41,305 nucleotides of DNA from Blastococcus sp. CCUG 61487 (GTDB lineage: Bacteria > Actinomycetota > Actinomycetes > Mycobacteriales > Geodermatophilaceae), in the NCBI RefSeq assembly GCF_005222955.1, contig NZ_LWUA01000101.1, positions 1 to 41,305 on the forward strand, read 5' to 3'. This document shows positions 1 to 7,549 of the stretch, piece after piece. A model generated the notes under the pieces. It was not told where the DNA came from and did not search any database. It worked only from the letters and a program-made list of their open reading frames with translations. The position numbers and the translations under genes are program-made. How positions within the stretch are numbered: position 1 is the first letter of the stretch; each line of letters begins with the position of its first letter.

Positions 1-2
1 CC

Positions 3-229
3 AGCCCGACCGACGCGGACCCGGCCGCTGCCCCGGTGCCCACGACCCCGCCGGTCTCCGAGGACCAGCGGGAGACCCAGCAGCTGGGCTCCGCCGAGGA
101 CGTCCGCGCCGCCCTGGCCCCGCCGGCCGCGCCCGACACCGGCGAGGAGCAGCCCACCAGCGTGATCGTCGCGGCCCGGCCGCCGACGAGCACCCCGCCG
201 ACGAGCACCCCGCCGACGGACGCGGCCCC
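3..229 (+). other. N-terminal cytoplasmic segment of the VanW-family gene, in a different frame
   Basis: This stretch is open in the frame of position 3 and uses G or C at nearly every third base, so it looks truly coding. It runs in from beyond the left edge. The product is a hydrophilic Pro/Thr/Glu-rich segment (including the residues EDQRETQQLGSAEDV), typical of the cytoplasmic N-terminus of actinobacterial VanW proteins. The good codon pattern leaves this frame at the C run 226-229 and resumes in the frame of the downstream gene, where the codons for SRWRRR precede the hydrophobic segment. One extra C in the run would join both parts into one reading frame. A 15-base direct repeat encoding PPTST lies at about 183-212. 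Confidence 0.6.
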
Positions 230-250
230 TCCCGGTGGCGGCGCCGCGCG

Positions 251-2017
251 GTGCTGGTGCCGGCCGGCGCGGTGCTGCTGCTCGCCGGCGGCGCGTACGC
301 CGCCGACCTGCTCGTGTCCTCCGGTGAGGTGCCGCGCTCCACGGTGGTGGCCGGCGTGGAGATCGGAGGCCTCTCCCCGGCCGCTGCCCGTGAGGTGCTC
401 GACGAGGACCTCGCCCCGCGCATCGTGGCCGAGCGCGGCTTCGTGGCGGAGGACGTCGAGGGCACCTTCTCCCCCGCGTCCGCCGGCATCGCGCTCGACG
501 TCGACGCCACGGTGCGGGCGGCCGACGCCCAGCCGCTGAACCCCTGGACGCGGCTGGTGAGCTTCTTCGCCGACCGCGACGTCGCCCCGGTCCTCGCGAC
601 CGACGACACCGCGCTGGACGCGCAGCTGGACGCGATCGCCGCGACCGTGGACCGCGCGCCGGCCGACGCGACCATCGCGATCGAGGGCACCACCCCGCGG
701 GTGGTCGAACCGGCCGACGGCCGCACGCTGGACGTCGAGGCGGCCGCCGACACCATCCTCGACACGCTGGCCTCCGCCGAGGACCCGACGACGCGCCTCG
801 AGCTGCCCGTCGACGTCGAGCCGGTCGACGTCGACACTCCGGAGGCCGAGCGGGTGCTGGCCGAGGTGGTGGAGCCCGCCCTGGCCGCGCCGGTCGGCGT
901 GACCGGCGCCGAGGGCCGGCCCTCGGCCGACATCCCGGTCGCCGCGATCGCCGCCTCGCTCACGTTCACCCCGACCGAGGCGGGCACCCTCGAGGTCGGC
1001 ATCGACCCCGCGGTCCTGCAGACCGAGCTCGGCGACGAGCTCGCCGAGTTCGGCACCCCCGCCCGGGATGCCACCTTCGAGGTCGCCGGCGGCGGCGTCC
1101 GGGTGGTGCCGTCGGTCGACGGGACCGGCATCGCCCCCGCCCGCCTGGCCGAGCAGCTCCTCGACGTGCTCACCGACCCGGCCCCGCGGTCGGTCGTCGC
1201 CGAGCTCGGACCGGTGCCGGCCGACTTCACCACGGAGGAGGCCGAGGGCCTCGGCATCCGCGAGGAGATCAGCTCCTTCACCACGAACATCGGCAACGCG
1301 GCCAGCGGCGAGAACATCCGCGTGGTCGCCGCCGAGGTCGACGGCGCCATCGTGCTGCCCGGCGAGACGTTCAGCCTGAACGGCTACACCGGCCCCCGCG
1401 GGCGAGCGCAGGGCTACGTCGAGGCGACGGTGATCCAGGGCGGCGAGCTCGCCCGGGCCGTCGGCGGGGGGATCAGCCAGTTCGCGACGACGATGTTCAA
1501 CGCCGTCTTCTTCGCCGGGCTGGAGGACGTCTTCCACAAGCCGCACAGCTTCTACATCAGCCGCTACCCCGCCGGCCGCGAGGCGACGGTCTACGAGGGC
1601 GCCATCGACCTGCAGTGGCGCAACGACAGCGACACCGGCGTCTACATCGACACCCGCTGGACGCCGAGCTCCCTGACGGTGACCTTCTACGGCACCAAGC
1701 GCTACGACATCGAGTCGATCAGCAGCGAGCGGCGCAACCACCGGGAGCCGGCGGTGCTCACCAAGGTCGACAACGGTGACTGCATCCCCCAGCCGGGCGT
1801 GCCGGGCTTCGACATCACCGTGACCCGGGTGTTCAAGGACCCGGCGACGGGCCGGGAGGTCAAGCGGGAGAACTTCCAGACCCGGTACGCGGCGGAGGCG
1901 GTCATCACCTGCGTGCCGCCGGAGGAGGGCGCGCCGCCGCCCGCTCCCGACGGCACCGCGCCGTCCAGCGCGCCTGCTCCTGCCGGTCGCCGGCCCGGTG
2001 GCCGGCGGGTGCACTGA
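251..2017 (+). CDS. VanW family protein (N-terminus displaced by an apparent frameshift)
   Basis: This is a membrane-anchored, extracytoplasmic wall-associated protein. From the GTG at 251 the product is 588 residues. It opens with a hydrophobic anchor (about residues 1-22), continues with two alternating beta/alpha regions resembling peptidoglycan-binding type 4 domains (about 35-300), and has the VanW domain at about 335-480, including the blocks LPGETFSLN, GGGISQFATTMFNA and HKPHSFYISRYP. The tail is Pro/Ala-rich. No start codon or ribosome site lies just ahead of 251, and the basic residues expected before the anchor are encoded immediately upstream in the same frame. The real start is therefore probably left of the window, and the gene is broken by a one-base frameshift or sequencing error at 226-229. 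The biochemical role of VanW domains is not settled. Confidence 0.85.
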   Translation: MLVPAGAVLLLAGGAYAADLLVSSGEVPRSTVVAGVEIGGLSPAAAREVLDEDLAPRIVAERGFVAEDVEGTFSPASAGIALDVDATVRAADAQPLNPWTRLVSFFADRDVAPVLATDDTALDAQLDAIAATVDRAPADATIAIEGTTPRVVEPADGRTLDVEAAADTILDTLASAEDPTTRLELPVDVEPVDVDTPEAERVLAEVVEPALAAPVGVTGAEGRPSADIPVAAIAASLTFTPTEAGTLEVGIDPAVLQTELGDELAEFGTPARDATFEVAGGGVRVVPSVDGTGIAPARLAEQLLDVLTDPAPRSVVAELGPVPADFTTEEAEGLGIREEISSFTTNIGNAASGENIRVVAAEVDGAIVLPGETFSLNGYTGPRGRAQGYVEATVIQGGELARAVGGGISQFATTMFNAVFFAGLEDVFHKPHSFYISRYPAGREATVYEGAIDLQWRNDSDTGVYIDTRWTPSSLTVTFYGTKRYDIESISSERRNHREPAVLTKVDNGDCIPQPGVPGFDITVTRVFKDPATGREVKRENFQTRYAAEAVITCVPPEEGAPPPAPDGTAPSSAPAPAGRRPGGRRVH

Positions 2018-2029
2018 CCGATCCCTCCG

Positions 2030-2056
2030 GCGGCCCGGCAGCCGACGACGGGCCGC
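2030..2056 (+). terminator. possible terminator after the VanW gene
   Basis: An 8-bp GC-only stem (arms 2030-2037 and 2049-2056, loop of 11) lies 12 bases after the VanW stop. There is no T tract, which is common in high-GC actinobacteria. It is modest in length, so termination is only a suggestion. Confidence 0.35.
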
Positions 2057-2082
2057 GCAGCTCCCGTCCCGTGGACAACGTG

Positions 2083-2094
2083 CACACTGATCGG
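2083..2094 (+). promoter_or_regulatory. candidate leaderless promoter -10 for the YihY gene
   Basis: CACACT at 2083-2088 ends exactly 6 bases before the ATG at 2095, and there is no Shine-Dalgarno. The same hexamer and spacing occur before the starts at 7396 (minus strand) and 18708. It departs from TANNNT at the first base, so the call rests on the recurrence. Confidence 0.4.
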
Positions 2095-3144
2095 ATGAGT
2101 GCCGTGCGGCCGGACGGCTCGCCGGCGCCTGCCGGCGAGCAGGATCCCGACGTGGGCGCTTCGGGCGCCACCCGCGCCGCAATCCCCGGGCCCCGGCGGC
2201 TGGACTCCTGGCCGGCGCTCGTCCGCGAACCCCTGCGCGTCCTGGGCCGCACGCTGGCCAAGGCTTGGCAGGACCGGATCCTCGGGCTGTCCGCCGAGGC
2301 CGCGTTCTGGCAGATCCTCTCGGTGCCGCCGTTCCTCATCGGGCTGCTGGGCTCGCTCGGCTACCTCAGCGACGTGATCGGCGCCGACGCGGTCACCGAG
2401 ATCGAGGAGTACCTGCTCAGCGCGTCCGCCGAGGTCCTGACCCCGGACGTCGTCGATTCGCTCATCGCGCCGACGCTGCAGGACATCCTCGGCTCGGGCC
2501 GGCTGGAGGTGGTCAGCGTGGGCTTCCTGGTGGCGCTGTGGGCCGGCTCCTCGGCGACGGCGACGTTCATGAACACGATCGTGATCGCCTACGACCAGCG
2601 GGACGTCCGCGGCCCGATCCGCACCCGCCTCAAGGCGCTGTGGCTGTTCGTCATCGGCATGGTCGTCGCCGTCCTGACCCTGCCGCTGCTGGTGCTGGGC
2701 CGCGGGGTGCTGGTGGCGTTGCTGCCCGACGGCTGGCAGCCGGTCACCACCGTGCTGATCGACGGGATCTACCTGCCGGCGGTGCTCGTCGGCCTGCTGC
2801 TGGCGCTCACCAGCTTCTACAACGTGGTGCTGCCCAACCGGCTGCCCTGGCACCGCCACCTGCCGGGCGCGGCGCTCGCCCTGGTCTTCTTCATGGGGTC
2901 GGCGCTGGTGCTGCGCAGCTACGTCACCGACGTGCTCACGGCCGCGCTGCCGTACGGCGCCCTCGCGGCCCCGATCGGCATCCTGCTGTTCTGCTTCCTG
3001 TTCGGGATGTCGGTGCTGCTCGGCGCCGAGCTCAACGCGACGATCCAGGCCCGCTGGCCGGCTCCGCTGCGCCGCCACGACCCGCGCCGCCGCGCCCGCC
3101 GCGAGGCCAAGCTCGCCGAGGAGGCCCGGCGCCTCGGCCGCTGA
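2095..3144 (+). CDS. YihY/BrkB family inner membrane protein
   Basis: The product is an integral membrane protein of the YihY/virulence factor BrkB family, once misnamed ribonuclease BN. From the ATG at 2095 it is 349 residues. About six hydrophobic segments follow a hydrophilic N-terminus of roughly 55 residues. The family hallmark is seen in AEAAFWQILSVPPFLIGLLG near the first segment and in the late block FGMSVLLGAELNATIQ. The C-terminus is Arg-rich and cytoplasmic. An in-frame GTG at 2071 is a less likely start, because the 2095 ATG has a -10-like hexamer 6 bases upstream. The transport or physiological role of the family is unknown. The gene stands alone between the VanW gene and the convergent DUF3039 gene. 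Confidence 0.88.
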   Translation: MSAVRPDGSPAPAGEQDPDVGASGATRAAIPGPRRLDSWPALVREPLRVLGRTLAKAWQDRILGLSAEAAFWQILSVPPFLIGLLGSLGYLSDVIGADAVTEIEEYLLSASAEVLTPDVVDSLIAPTLQDILGSGRLEVVSVGFLVALWAGSSATATFMNTIVIAYDQRDVRGPIRTRLKALWLFVIGMVVAVLTLPLLVLGRGVLVALLPDGWQPVTTVLIDGIYLPAVLVGLLLALTSFYNVVLPNRLPWHRHLPGAALALVFFMGSALVLRSYVTDVLTAALPYGALAAPIGILLFCFLFGMSVLLGAELNATIQARWPAPLRRHDPRRRARREAKLAEEARRLGR

Positions 3145-3164
3145 CCACACCCCGGCCGGACGTC

Positions 3165-3392
3165 CTACTTCTTGAGCTGCTCGTAGATCTCCTTGCAGGC
3201 CGGGCACACCGGGCTGCCCGGCTTGGGGCTCTTCGTGACCGGGAAGACCTCGCCGCACAGCGCCTCGACCATCGTGCCCATGACGGCGCTCTCGGCGATC
3301 TTGTTCTTGCGGACGTAGTGGAAGACCTCGTCGGCGTTGCCCGTGTCGGCGTCGCGGACGTCAGGCCGCTCGAGGATGTCGCTGCTGCTCAC
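3165..3392 (-). CDS. DUF3039 domain-containing small protein
   Basis: A 75-residue actinobacterial protein of unknown function that matches the DUF3039 family along its length. His25, Cys46 and the pair Cys63/Cys66 (in SPVCPACKEIY) could form a zinc-ribbon-like site; this is inference from spacing. The GTG start at 3392 is chosen because AGGGAG sits about 8 bases upstream and because the product then begins MSSSDILERP, the expected N-terminus. The frame stays open far upstream, but that extension is only antisense to neighbouring genes. It lies 74 bases downstream of the DUF3099 gene on the same strand. Confidence 0.85.
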   Translation of the reverse strand: MSSSDILERPDVRDADTGNADEVFHYVRKNKIAESAVMGTMVEALCGEVFPVTKSPKPGSPVCPACKEIYEQLKK

Positions 3393-3466
3393 TGTCTCGC
3401 TCCCTGGGTTGCTCCACGGTCTGCGCCCGGCGGTCCGGGCGTCGCCGCGCCGGGGTCCATGATGGC

Positions 3467-3799
3467 TCAGCCGTCGATGACCTTCGGGGGCCGACTCTCC
3501 AGCACGCGGTCCGGACGGGCGTCGTACCGGTTGACCTGCTGGCGCTTCTTGGGCGGCCCGTCGTTGGCCATGACCACCGCGACCCACGGCAGCACCGTGC
3601 CGAGGACGGCGAGGATGATCATCAACCAGACGATCTGGTAGAAGATCGCGGCGAGCACGAGGCAGATGGCGCGCACCAGCATCGTGTACGCGTACCGCTT
3701 CTTGCGGGCGGCCTGCTGCTCCAGCTGGCTGGTCCGCGCCTCGGTGATGAGGACCGCCTCGGGTGAGCGGGGCCGCGAGAAGTGGTGGCTGCTGGCCAC
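3467..3799 (-). CDS. DUF3099 domain-containing membrane protein
   Basis: A 110-residue actinobacterial protein of unknown function. The N-terminus carries the DUF3099 signature (PEAVLITEARTSQLEQQ), followed by a basic stretch and two closely spaced membrane segments (about residues 40-62 and 66-85). The tail is hydrophilic and basic. The GTG at 3799 is preferred because GGAGGG (3808-3813 on the plus strand) lies about 10 bases upstream; a longer in-frame start at 3877 would add low-complexity residues. It sits between the CtpE-like ATPase gene and the DUF3039 gene, all on the minus strand, and may be cotranscribed with DUF3039. Confidence 0.85.
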   Translation of the reverse strand: MASSHHFSRPRSPEAVLITEARTSQLEQQAARKKRYAYTMLVRAICLVLAAIFYQIVWLMIILAVLGTVLPWVAVVMANDGPPKKRQQVNRYDARPDRVLESRPPKVIDG

Positions 3800-3907
3800 G
3801 GGCGTCCATCCCTCCGCTGACCGGCGCCCCCGGGCTCGCCGCCCCGGGGCTGCCGGATCCGGGACCCATGGTGCCACCGCCCGGGGAGGGCGTGCAGCCG
3901 CCCGCCC

Positions 3908-6370
3908 TCACGCCCGGGAGACGGCGGGCGCCGAGCCGGCGGCGGGCGCGGGCTCGGCCGGGAGCGCGCCGCCGATCCGGGACACCGCCTCCACCAGCAG
4001 CGCGGCGACCACCCCGGGCACGACGGCCAGCAGGACGACCTCGGTGCTGACGTCGAGCAGGAAGACCCCCTCCGCCAGGGCCGGTACGGCGAACACCCCT
4101 GCCGCGGCGCCGGCCATCGTCGCGACCAGCGCCACCTTCCACGCCGCCATCGGGCGGGCCAGCACGACCACCGTCCACAGGCCGACGACGAGGACGACCA
4201 AGGTGGCGGTGGTCCGCGCTCCCTCCACCCCGGTGTCCGGGGCGAGCCACCGTGCGGTGGCGTACCCGGCGTAGGCGGCGGCGCCGGTGATCAGGCCGGT
4301 GGGCAGCGAGAACCGCAGCACCCGGCGGAGGAAGCCCGGGACGTAGCGGCGGTGGTTGGGGGCGAGGGCGAGGAAGAAGCCGGGGACGCCGATGGTCAGG
4401 GTGGAGATGAGCGTCAGCTGGATGGGGGCCAGCGGGTAGGCGCCCAGGGTGACGATGCTGATCAGCGCCAGCACGAGCGCGTAGACGTTCTTGACCAGGA
4501 ACAGGTTGGCCGCCCGCTCGATGTTGGCGATCACCCGGCGGCCCTCGGCGACGGCGTCGGGCAGGTGGGCGAACCGGCCGTCGAGCAGCACCAGCTGGGC
4601 CACCGCCCGGGTGGCCGGCGAGCCGTTGCCCATGGCCACCCCGATGTCGGCGTCCTTGAGCGCGAGCGCGTCGTTGACCCCGTCCCCGGTCATCGCGACC
4701 ACGTGCCCGCGCCGCTGCAACGCGGTCACCATCGCCCGCTTCTGGTGCGGGGTCACCCGTCCGAACACGCTGGCGCTCCCGACCACCTCCGCCATCGCGT
4801 CGGCGTCCTCGGGCAGCTCGCGGGCGTCCACGGCATCGCCGGCCCCGGTGACCCCCGGCACGCCCACTGCCGCCGCGACCGCGCCCACGGTCCGGGGGTT
4901 GTCCCCGGAGATGACCTTGAGCGCGACCCCCTCCGCGGTGAAGTAGCGCAGGACGTCGGCGGCGTCCTCGCGCAGCCGCTCGGCGAGCAGGACCAGCGCC
5001 GCGGGGCGGACGTCCTCCGGCAGCCGCGGATCGTCGGCGGTGCCGGGGGCTCCGGCGGCCGAGGCGAGCAGCAGGACCCGGCGTCCCTGAGCGGCCAGCT
5101 CGTCGGCGCGGTTCCGGGCCCCCGCCTGGTCCGCTCCGGTGGGCGCGGGCAGCACCATCTCGGGGGCGCCGAGCACCCAGGTGTGCCCGCCTGTGCGCAC
5201 CGCGGACCACTTGCGCGCCGACGAGAACGGCACGGTGGACTCCGGCGACCGGGCCGGTGCGGGGAAGACGGAGGCGAGCGCTGTTGCGGTGGCGTTGGCC
5301 GGATCGGCCGACGCGATGGTGCCCAGGGCGCCTGCCACGGCCTCCTCGGCGGCCCCGGACAGCAGTTCCAGCCGGTCGAACCCGACGTCGCCGTGCGTGA
5401 GCGTGCCGGTCTTGTCCAGGCAGACGACGTCGACGCGAGCCAGCCCCTCGACGGCCGGCAGCTCCTGCACCAGCGTCTGGCGCCGGGCGAGGGCGACGGT
5501 GGCCAGGAGGAACGCCAGCGTGGTGAGCAGGACCAGTCCTTCGGGGATCATCCCGACCAGCGCCGCGACCGTTCCGGTCACGGCCTCCCGCCAGCCGGGG
5601 TTGTCCGGGCTGCGGAACTGGCTCCAGAGCACCAGCGGCCCGACGACGGCGAGGCCGATCGCGATCCACCGCAGCAACCTGTCGGTGCCGGCCACGAGCT
5701 CGGAGTGCACGGTGGTGAAGCGCCGGGCCTCGGTGGCGAGCCTCGCGGCGTAGGCGCTCTCGCCCACCGCGGTCGCCTGCATGCGACCGCGGCCGGCCAC
5801 GACGAACGAGCCCGACCACAGCCGGTCACCGGCCACCTTGGCCACCGGCTCCGCTTCCCCGGTCAGCAGGGACTCGTCGACCGACAACCCCGTCGACTCG
5901 GTGACCACGCCGTCGGCCGGCACCTGGTCACCCGTCGCCAGCCCGAGCAGGTCGTCGAGGACGACCGCGGCGACCGGGATCTCGAGTTCCGCTCCGTCCC
6001 GGACCACCCGGGCCAGCGGTGCGTGGAGGACCGCCAGCCGATCGAGCGTCCGCTTGGCGCGCAGTTCCTGGAGGATGCCGATCGCCGAGTTGGCGACGAC
6101 CACCGCGCCGAACAGCCCGTTCTGCCACTGTCCGGTGAGCATCACGACGACGAACAGCGTGACCAGCAGACCGTTGAAGACGGTGAACACGTTCGCGCGG
6201 AGGATCTCGCTCGTGGTCCGGCTGGTCCGCGCCGTCGTGTGGTTGGTCAGCCCGGCGGCCACGCGCTGGGCGACGTCGTCCGCGCTCAGGCCCGACGGCG
6301 GCGGGCTGGGTGCGGCCGGAGCCGGCGCGACCCCGCGGCGTCCGTCGGGAGGGGAGCCGCTCGCCAGCAT
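3908..6370 (-). CDS. ctpE: CtpE-like cation-transporting P-type ATPase
   Basis: A P-type ATPase of 820 residues that uses ATP to move a cation across the membrane. It has the actuator TGE motif at 170-172, the M4 motif IPEGL (275-279), the phosphorylated Asp319 in DKTGTLT and the hinge TGDGVND followed by ALALKDADIGVAMG. Several membrane segments follow to the C-terminus. There is no heavy-metal-binding N-terminal domain and no CPC motif, so it is not a P1B copper or zinc pump. The PEGL version of M4 and the overall layout resemble mycobacterial CtpE, which is linked to calcium uptake; the ion here is inferred. The ATG at 6370 has AGGA about 8 bases upstream; an upstream ATG at 6433 would add an unlikely Arg/Ala-rich stretch. 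It is divergent from the flavodoxin gene. Confidence 0.85.
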   Translation of the reverse strand: MLASGSPPDGRRGVAPAPAAPSPPPSGLSADDVAQRVAAGLTNHTTARTSRTTSEILRANVFTVFNGLLVTLFVVVMLTGQWQNGLFGAVVVANSAIGILQELRAKRTLDRLAVLHAPLARVVRDGAELEIPVAAVVLDDLLGLATGDQVPADGVVTESTGLSVDESLLTGEAEPVAKVAGDRLWSGSFVVAGRGRMQATAVGESAYAARLATEARRFTTVHSELVAGTDRLLRWIAIGLAVVGPLVLWSQFRSPDNPGWREAVTGTVAALVGMIPEGLVLLTTLAFLLATVALARRQTLVQELPAVEGLARVDVVCLDKTGTLTHGDVGFDRLELLSGAAEEAVAGALGTIASADPANATATALASVFPAPARSPESTVPFSSARKWSAVRTGGHTWVLGAPEMVLPAPTGADQAGARNRADELAAQGRRVLLLASAAGAPGTADDPRLPEDVRPAALVLLAERLREDAADVLRYFTAEGVALKVISGDNPRTVGAVAAAVGVPGVTGAGDAVDARELPEDADAMAEVVGSASVFGRVTPHQKRAMVTALQRRGHVVAMTGDGVNDALALKDADIGVAMGNGSPATRAVAQLVLLDGRFAHLPDAVAEGRRVIANIERAANLFLVKNVYALVLALISIVTLGAYPLAPIQLTLISTLTIGVPGFFLALAPNHRRYVPGFLRRVLRFSLPTGLITGAAAYAGYATARWLAPDTGVEGARTTATLVVLVVGLWTVVVLARPMAAWKVALVATMAGAAAGVFAVPALAEGVFLLDVSTEVVLLAVVPGVVAALLVEAVSRIGGALPAEPAPAAGSAPAVSRA

Positions 6371-6475
6371 GCCGACATCCTGCCCGGGACGGGCGCTCCG
6401 TCGGGCTCGTGCCGCCGCCCCCGGAACCGGCATCCGGGCGCGCGCTCAGGGGGTCGCTCCCGCGCCCGGATCCCC

Positions 6476-6481
6476 TACCGT
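6476..6481 (+). promoter_or_regulatory. candidate -10 (TACCGT) for a leaderless flavodoxin mRNA
   Basis: TACCGT fits TANNNT and ends 5 bases before the ATG at 6487, with no Shine-Dalgarno in between. The same hexamer stands 6 bases before the starts at 13135 and 29421 on the minus strand. Confidence 0.45.
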
Positions 6482-6486
6482 GGGCC

Positions 6487-7023
6487 ATGGCCCGCGCCCT
6501 GGTGGTCTACGAGTCCCTGTTCGGTGACGCCCGCGCCATCGCCCACGCGATCGCCGAAGGCCTCTCCCCGCGGCTGCAGGTCGACGTCGTCGCGGCCGCC
6601 GAGGCGCCCGCGGAGATCGGCCCCGACGTCGACCTGCTGGTCGTCGGCGGGCCCAACCACGCCTTCTCCATGCCCCGGCCGTCCACGCGGCGAGGTGCCG
6701 TCGAGCAGTACGGGGCCCGGATCGACGACCCCGACCGAGGGCTGCACGAGTGGCTGGAGTCCGTCCGGCCGGCCGGGAGCGCACCCCGCGCTGCCGCCTT
6801 CGACACCCGGAGCGACCATCCGAAGCTGGTGGTGAAGCTGGACCACGCGGCGCGGACGGAGGAGAAGCTGCTGCGCGGCCTGGGCCTGTCGCTCCTCGCG
6901 CCCGCCGAGCACTTCTTCGTCACCGACGCGCAGGGACCGCTCGCCGACGGCGAGGAGGAGCGCGCCCGGCAGTGGGGCGCGAGGCTGGCGGACCTGGTGG
7001 TGGAAGGCTCGCCGCCGAGCTGA
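6487..7023 (+). CDS. flavodoxin family protein
   Basis: A 178-residue flavodoxin-fold protein that should bind FMN and act as a small electron carrier or quinone-reductase-like protein in the cytoplasm. The N-terminus MARALVVYESLFGDARAIA is the first strand plus phosphate-binding loop, and VVGGPNHAFSMPRPSTR is the loop near the flavin ring, in the form common in actinobacterial flavodoxin-family proteins. The phosphate loop (ESLFGDAR) lacks the T-x-T-G-x-T of classic flavodoxins, so cofactor binding is not certain. The ATG at 6487 is the family N-terminus; in-frame upstream codons are antisense to the ATPase gene. No partner reductase is nearby. Confidence 0.85.
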   Translation: MARALVVYESLFGDARAIAHAIAEGLSPRLQVDVVAAAEAPAEIGPDVDLLVVGGPNHAFSMPRPSTRRGAVEQYGARIDDPDRGLHEWLESVRPAGSAPRAAAFDTRSDHPKLVVKLDHAARTEEKLLRGLGLSLLAPAEHFFVTDAQGPLADGEEERARQWGARLADLVVEGSPPS

Positions 7024-7063
7024 CCGGCGCGCCCGGCTGACGCCCTCCCCCGGCGAGAGTCCG

Positions 7064-7396
7064 TTATCCGCGAGCGCCGCCGGGCCGGAAGATCGCCAGC
7101 AGCTCGTCCACCTCGTGGTCCGCGGTCGCCGGGTGGCGGAAGTGCTGGTGCGGCCGCAGCTCGTAGTGCGTGCGCCGGCCGATCCGGGTGCGGGTGAGGT
7201 ACCCGGCGTCGTCCAGGTCGCGGAGGATGCTCAGCGCGGCACGGGTGCTGATGCCCACCGTGGTCGCGATCTCCTCGACTCGGGCGTCACCGTCGGCCGC
7301 GACCGCGAGCAGGACGTGCCCGTGGTTGGTGAGGAAGGTCCAGGTCGGGCGCCCTGCCGCATCGCCGTCCCCACCGCTCCGCGCACTCGCCGTCAT
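7064..7396 (-). CDS. winged-helix transcriptional regulator
   Basis: A 110-residue DNA-binding protein. After a short polar N-terminus, the segment TWTFLTNHGHVLLAVAADGDARVEEIATTVGIS starts a winged helix, with the recognition helix around TRAALSILRDLDDAGYL and the wing at TRTRIGRRTHYELR. The C-terminal helix (HPATADHEVDELLAIFRPG) may dimerise or sense a ligand. There are no Cys residues, so a thiol metal site is unlikely. The ATG at 7396 is chosen over the in-frame GTG at 7414 because the hexamer CACACT ends exactly 6 bases before it. A palindrome overlaps this promoter, suggesting autoregulation. The gene is divergent from the TerC gene, though that gene has its own riboswitch. Confidence 0.82.
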   Translation of the reverse strand: MTASARSGGDGDAAGRPTWTFLTNHGHVLLAVAADGDARVEEIATTVGISTRAALSILRDLDDAGYLTRTRIGRRTHYELRPHQHFRHPATADHEVDELLAIFRPGGARG

Positions 7397-7414
7397 AGGT
7401 GAAGTGTGCTTCAC
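7397..7414 (-). promoter_or_regulatory. leaderless promoter and palindromic operator of the winged-helix gene
   Basis: On the minus strand CACACT (plus-strand 7403-7408) lies 6 bases before the ATG. It is the centre of a perfect inverted repeat, GTGAAG-TGTG-CTTCAC, at 7399-7414, with arms extendable by two bases at one mismatch. A repressor bound here would cover the -10. Autoregulation by the adjacent winged-helix protein is inferred. Confidence 0.55.
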
Positions 7415-7423
7415 TTGTTCGAG

Positions 7424-7541
7424 CGGAGGGGAGTACCCCCCAGCGTCTCGTCGTCAGTACGGGCCCTCGGAGGGCACCCGGCGAGGCGGGCCCGTACGAG
7501 CGGGCCGGGAGAGACCTCCGGTTGGTGGCACCGACCGGAGG
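7424..7541 (+). ncRNA. yybP-ykoY (manganese) riboswitch candidate in the TerC leader
   Basis: A leader RNA just upstream of a TerC/Alx gene, the classic partner of the yybP-ykoY Mn2+ riboswitch. P1 is a perfect 6-bp helix, CGGAGG (7424-7429) with CCTCCG (7515-7520). The conserved GGAGTA follows the 5' strand at 7430-7435, and AGAGA precedes the 3' strand at 7510-7514, as in known examples. A perfect 10-bp helix (7457-7466 with 7488-7497) forms an inner stem. The 3' strand of P1 is also part of an 11-bp hairpin, 7515-7525 with 7531-7541, loop of 5, that sequesters the GGAGGAG ribosome site at 7537-7543. Metal binding would keep P1 formed and free the ribosome site, so the predicted response is ON. 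The family assignment is from recalled consensus; the helices are seen directly. Confidence 0.8.
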
Positions 7542-7549
7542 AGTTGCTC

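Noticed and set aside
183-212. PPTST tandem repeat as a CRISPR-like or mobile element trace
   Set aside because: It is only two in-frame 15-base units in a Pro/Thr-rich linker.
3908-6370. CtpE-like ATPase as a P1B copper or zinc pump
   Set aside because: It lacks the CPC motif and N-terminal metal-binding domain; M4 has PEGL.
4352-6835. Long plus-strand open frame opposite the CtpE-like ATPase
   Set aside because: The ATPase on the minus strand has every catalytic motif; the plus-strand product is Gly/Arg/Gln-rich with no fold signature.
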